32,393 bases of DNA from an uncultured Porphyromonadaceae bacterium (lineage in GTDB: Bacteria > Bacteroidota > Bacteroidia > Bacteroidales > Muribaculaceae), in contig CAJKBH010000035.1 in assembly GCA_905198125.1 (NCBI GenBank), positions 1 to 32,393 on the forward strand, written 5' to 3'. The translations under genes were made by a program, and so were the position numbers. Positions within the stretch are counted from its first letter, which is position 1. Every line of letters begins with the position of its first letter. Below the pieces are notes generated by a model. That model was not told the origin of the DNA and did not search any database. It saw nothing but the letters and a program-made list of their open reading frames with translations. Shown here piece after piece: positions 30,057-32,393 of the stretch.

Positions 30057-30809
30057 TTACGGTTCAGTGCGTGATGTGGGGCTGTCCATACTGGAAGTGG
30101 GGCTGTCCGTGCGGGAAGTGAGGCTGTCCGTGCGGGAAGTGGGGATGTCCGTGCGGGAAGTGAGGATGTCTATCAGTTCATCGACATTGAAATTCTGCAG
30201 AGTGGAGACGATGCGGTCGGAATAAGGAGCTATTACCGCAGCGGGAAGGGTACCGACCACGCCTACGACGTAGGCCCCGGCACGCTGTCCGGCCATTACA
30301 CCCTGTTCCGAATCCTCGAACACCACGCAATTCCGGGGCGGCACCCCGGCAATGGTAGCGCCTGTCAGATAACCTTCGGGATCGGGTTTGGAGTGGCGTA
30401 TCATGTCGGCGGTGACTATCCCCTTGAAGAATCCGCGCAGTTCCGGCTGCCGGGCCCACAGGCTCGTCATCTTTTGTTCGTTACTGCTGGTCACCATCAC
30501 GGCCGGTACGTTGCGCTCGTTCAAGGAGGCGAGCAGGTCCAGGACGCCCGGCTTTAAGTCGAACGGCATGGTGCGCTCCAGCTCGTCTAACCGCTCCTTG
30601 ATATACGCGTGGGTGTCGGGCTTGAAATAAGTACCGAGAATATGTGTCAGCGTGGTTCCCTTGATGTCTGTTGCCAATGTCGGTACGTCGGGACGGAACT
30701 TGCGTCCCATTTCCGACCAGAAACGGGTGTATACGGTTTCGCTGTCTATCAGGACGCCGTCCAGGTCGAACAGGGCGGCGCAGCGGTGGTCTGTCATAAT
30801 TCGGGTCAT
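30057..30809 (-). CDS. HAD-superfamily phosphatase, beta-phosphoglucomutase-like
   Basis: 250-residue HAD hydrolase, subfamily with a helical cap. Motif I LFDLDGVLIDSE (14-25; nucleophile Asp16), motif II VMVTSSN, motif III Lys in SKPDPEGY, motif IV FEDSEQGVMAGQRAG. Cytoplasmic; substrates are usually sugar phosphates. The body ends near residue 215, after which 34 residues are a tandem heptapeptide array of the TSRTDSP type, absent from normal family members. Met5 (30797) is a possible alternative start. Next gene downstream is rarA. Confidence 0.88.
   Translation of the reverse strand: MTRIMTDHRCAALFDLDGVLIDSETVYTRFWSEMGRKFRPDVPTLATDIKGTTLTHILGTYFKPDTHAYIKERLDELERTMPFDLKPGVLDLLASLNERNVPAVMVTSSNEQKMTSLWARQPELRGFFKGIVTADMIRHSKPDPEGYLTGATIAGVPPRNCVVFEDSEQGVMAGQRAGAYVVGVVGTLPAAVIAPYSDRIVSTLQNFNVDELIDILTSRTDIPTSRTDSLTSRTDSPTSSMDSPTSRTEP
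30060..30161 (-). repeat. 21-bp tandem repeat array at the 3' end of the HAD gene
   Basis: Five units of 21 bases (the last one lacks a codon), all in frame, coding TSRTDIP, TSRTDSL, TSRTDSP, TSSMDSP and TSRTEP before the stop. Near identity of the units indicates recent expansion. Confidence 0.85.
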
Positions 30810-30942
30810 ACTTATATAACGCGCAAAGGCGCGAATTCGTAGAATAAGGCACTCAAAAAGGGGAGCGGTTGACGCCTGAAACGGCAGATGTGGTCAATAA
30901 TGCACCCAAAAATAGAAAATGATATAAATTTATGTGATAAAA

Positions 30943-30975
30943 TTTGGAAATATAGTAGGAATGATATTAAATTCG
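30943..30975 (+). promoter_or_regulatory. Possible promoter of the pRiA4b-like gene
   Basis: TTTG (30943-30946), 21 bases, TAAATTCG (30968-30975, one mismatch). The start codon is about 93 bases downstream, with a CCGGGCTC-TACA-GAGCC hairpin in the leader. Confidence 0.4.
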
Positions 30976-31067
30976 CACTGTCAAAACAAAAAACATTTCA
31001 GCAACGCGACCGAGTCCGGGCTCTACAGAGCCGGAGGCAAAGGAGCGCCAATAGAGCATAAATAAAA

Positions 31068-31625
31068 ATGGTATATAGATTCAAACTGGTAAGCGATGAG
31101 GCGAGCAATTTCATGCGTGAGATAGAGATTGACTCGGAGAATACGTTCCTGCAGTTGCGTAACTGCATATTGGAAAGCGTGGGCTATACGAAGGATGAAC
31201 TGGATTCTTTTTTTCTGTGCAACGAAGATTGGGAAATGGAAGAAGAGATCACGCTGGAGGACATGGGCACGTCAAGTTCCGACCGCGACACATGGCTGAT
31301 GGACAGCACGCCGGTAAGCGAGCTTGTGGAGGAGGAAGGCCAGAAACTGGTGTTCCAGTTCGACTATATGACCGAGCGAGGCTTTTTCATGGAGCTGAAG
31401 GAGATCATCCCCGGCCGTTCGCTCGTGGAGCCCGTGTGCACCATGAAGCGCGGCAACGCTCCCAAGCAGTTCAAGGAGACTGAGGAAATCCATAGTGTGG
31501 CCAGCGTGAAGACCATCACGCCCGACGTGGCGGATATGGATGCCCTGGATCTGGATCAGTTTGACGAGAATTCGTTCAACGACGACGACCTGGAGCAGGG
31601 ATTCGACATTATGGACATGAACTGA
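31068..31625 (+). CDS. Acidic pRiA4b ORF-3-like protein
   Basis: 185 residues. The N-terminal 110 residues match the plasmid pRiA4b ORF-3-like fold: VYRFKLVSDEASNFMREIEI, TFLQLRNCILESVGY, FFLCNEDWEMEEEITLEDMG, LVFQFDYMTERGFFMELKEI. The rest is very acidic and ends in a D/E/N-rich tail (about 150-185). Despite the plasmid name, the family is widespread on Bacteroidetes chromosomes and its function is unknown. Followed by a strong hairpin terminator. No signal or membrane segment. Confidence 0.82.
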   Translation: MVYRFKLVSDEASNFMREIEIDSENTFLQLRNCILESVGYTKDELDSFFLCNEDWEMEEEITLEDMGTSSSDRDTWLMDSTPVSELVEEEGQKLVFQFDYMTERGFFMELKEIIPGRSLVEPVCTMKRGNAPKQFKETEEIHSVASVKTITPDVADMDALDLDQFDENSFNDDDLEQGFDIMDMN

Positions 31626-31676
31626 TCGCAGGTCGGTAAGGACACGATTGCATCAAGGACACGTTTACACAGATCA

Positions 31677-31721
31677 AAACCAAAGGCTCTGTTCCTTAAT
31701 CCGGAACGGAGCCTTTGGTTT
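31677..31721. terminator. Bidirectional terminator
   Basis: Nineteen-base arms (31677-31695 and 31703-31721) with one G-U mismatch and a seven-base loop; the outer AAACC/GGTTT ends give a T-run-like tail on both strands. It lies between convergent genes. Confidence 0.9.
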
Positions 31722-31771
31722 ATCCATATAGTTTGTCTGAATGATTTATCAGGGTGTTTTATCTAAATCGA

Positions 31772-32104
31772 TTATCTGAATAGCTTTGCGAACAGGCCGC
31801 CGCTGTCCGGTTTGAAGTTCACGTTCAGGCCGTCGTCGTTTTTGGAGAAAAACAGAATGTGGTCCCTGAATACGAACGCCACATAATTGTCGAATTCCAG
31901 TATTGCGGTGAGGCTGCGTATCAGGAAACGTTTGAAAGGGGAGAAATCGTCAAGCTTATCCACCACTATTTCCATGTCGTCGGCCGTCAGGGCGTGGTGA
32001 GGCTTCAGCAATTCCACGAAATAAGGAATATTGAGCTCCTCGCGATGCTTGGGGCTCTTGCTATAGTTCTTGTATATCTCTTTTATGACTTCTTCTGTGA
32101 TCAT
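31772..32104 (-). CDS. Conserved hypothetical protein
   Basis: 110-residue protein I do not recognise. The start MITEEVIKEIYKNYSKSPKHREELNIPYFVELL is helical and charged; the middle has LTADDMEIVVDKLDDFSPFKRFLIRSLTAILEFDNYVAFVFRDHILFFSK, a helix followed by two hydrophobic strands; the end is basic. No signal peptide or membrane helix, so cytoplasmic. Convergent with the acidic protein gene. An exact -7 box on the minus strand lies about 125 bases upstream at 32229-32236. Confidence 0.75.
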   Translation of the reverse strand: MITEEVIKEIYKNYSKSPKHREELNIPYFVELLKPHHALTADDMEIVVDKLDDFSPFKRFLIRSLTAILEFDNYVAFVFRDHILFFSKNDDGLNVNFKPDSGGLFAKLFR

Positions 32105-32228
32105 GTGTCGGTCAGGTATTAGAGGAGATGCTCAGTGTGGAGAGACAGATTAAGAAAACTTAAAGAAGACATTTCCACGCTTGCTACATTAATAACGACC
32201 CGCCGGGGGTGGCGGTTCATCGAGTTTG

Positions 32229-32236
32229 CAAAATTA
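32229..32236 (-). promoter_or_regulatory. -7 box for the 110-residue protein gene
   Basis: Minus strand TAATTTTG, exact consensus. The upstream bases are a T-rich run with only a weak -33 match. The leader would contain a CCGCC/GGCGG hairpin. Confidence 0.45.
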
Positions 32237-32300
32237 GATAAAAAAAATAAAAAACAGTTTAATTTGCTGATAAAATTTTCAAGAATAAATTTAGTGCAAC

Positions 32301-32334
32301 AGGGGGATGGGCCTTTAAACAGACCCATCCCCCT
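32301..32334 (-). terminator. Terminator hairpin of the gene at the window end
   Basis: Perfect 11-base arms AGGGGGATGGG (32301-32311) and CCCATCCCCCT (32324-32334). It lies 23 bases after the stop of the partial leftward gene. Confidence 0.75.
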
Positions 32335-32357
32335 ATAATAGTTCGCCCAGCATGTAT

Positions 32358-32393
32358 TCAGTCTAACAGGTGCAAGTCCTCGGCACGCCCGAT
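32358..32393 (-). CDS. C-terminal end of a leftward gene (partial)
   Basis: On the minus strand the window begins in an open frame coding IGRAEDLHLLD and then TGA. Too short to name. The hairpin terminator right after it supports a real gene end here. Confidence 0.4.
   Translation of the reverse strand: MGRAEDLHLLD

Noticed and set aside
31068..31625. Plasmid or IS origin suggested by the pRiA4b/IS1096 family name
   Set aside because: The family is common on chromosomes and there are no inverted repeats or transposase here.
32135..32338. 67-residue plus-strand ORF near the window end
   Set aside because: It spans the minus-strand promoter region and ends inside the terminator hairpin, and resembles no protein.

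Overview
The window looks like chromosome of a Bacteroidales bacterium, most likely Muribaculaceae-like (the family level is inference). Evidence: repeated matches to the Bacteroidetes promoter form TTTG-N19-21-TAnnTTTG, weak ribosome binding sites, Bacteroidales-type conserved genes (paired YtxH proteins, DUF805, DUF2461, BspA-type repeats, a pRiA4b ORF-3-like acidic protein), and moderately GC-rich coding DNA separated by AT-rich gaps. There is no rRNA, CRISPR array, insertion sequence or integrase.

Layout. 1-1273: N-terminal three quarters of glutaminyl-tRNA synthetase, leftward and cut by the window edge. 1463-3634: rightward run of two YtxH proteins, a holin-like membrane protein, an unknown basic protein and PrmA. 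3635-6325: an ECF sigma factor behind a leader with a 34-bp triplicate repeat, then a 49-residue protein two bases ahead of a UmuC-type polymerase. 6452-10178: recJ and recQ, a leftward repair pair. 10251-10697: DUF805 protein. 10883-17495: seven-gene overlapping leftward operon, TetR regulator > TolC > HlyD > two ABC ATPases > two ABC-2 permeases, with an 18-bp perfect palindrome at its promoter. 17655-18332: DUF2461 protein; the gap after it holds a candidate small RNA on the minus strand.

18694-23265 is the most accessory-looking part: a secreted BspA-like protein, an AT-rich two-gene module (GHKL ATPase plus STAS-like protein), tRNA-Ala(GGC), a family 2 glycosyltransferase and a DinD-like protein. 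23355-27158: a membrane-anchored Mur-ligase-like enzyme and an alpha/beta hydrolase (leftward), with a divergent GNAT acetyltransferase. 27159-28006 is a long AT-rich gap with recurring TGTAAAT motifs ahead of an HTH protein. 28676-30809: rarA and a HAD phosphatase with a C-terminal 21-bp repeat array. 31068-32393: an acidic pRiA4b-like protein, a 110-residue unknown, a strong terminator and the last codons of another leftward gene.

DNA repair is over-represented (UmuC, RecQ, RecJ, DinD, RarA). Short dispersed intergenic repeats recur (copies at 1944, 3626, 3671, 4681, 6363, 24993, 28603). The best candidates for undescribed biology are the GHKL/STAS-like pair, the small protein ahead of umuC, the Mur-ligase/hydrolase/GNAT cluster, and the candidate small RNA at 18383-18500.
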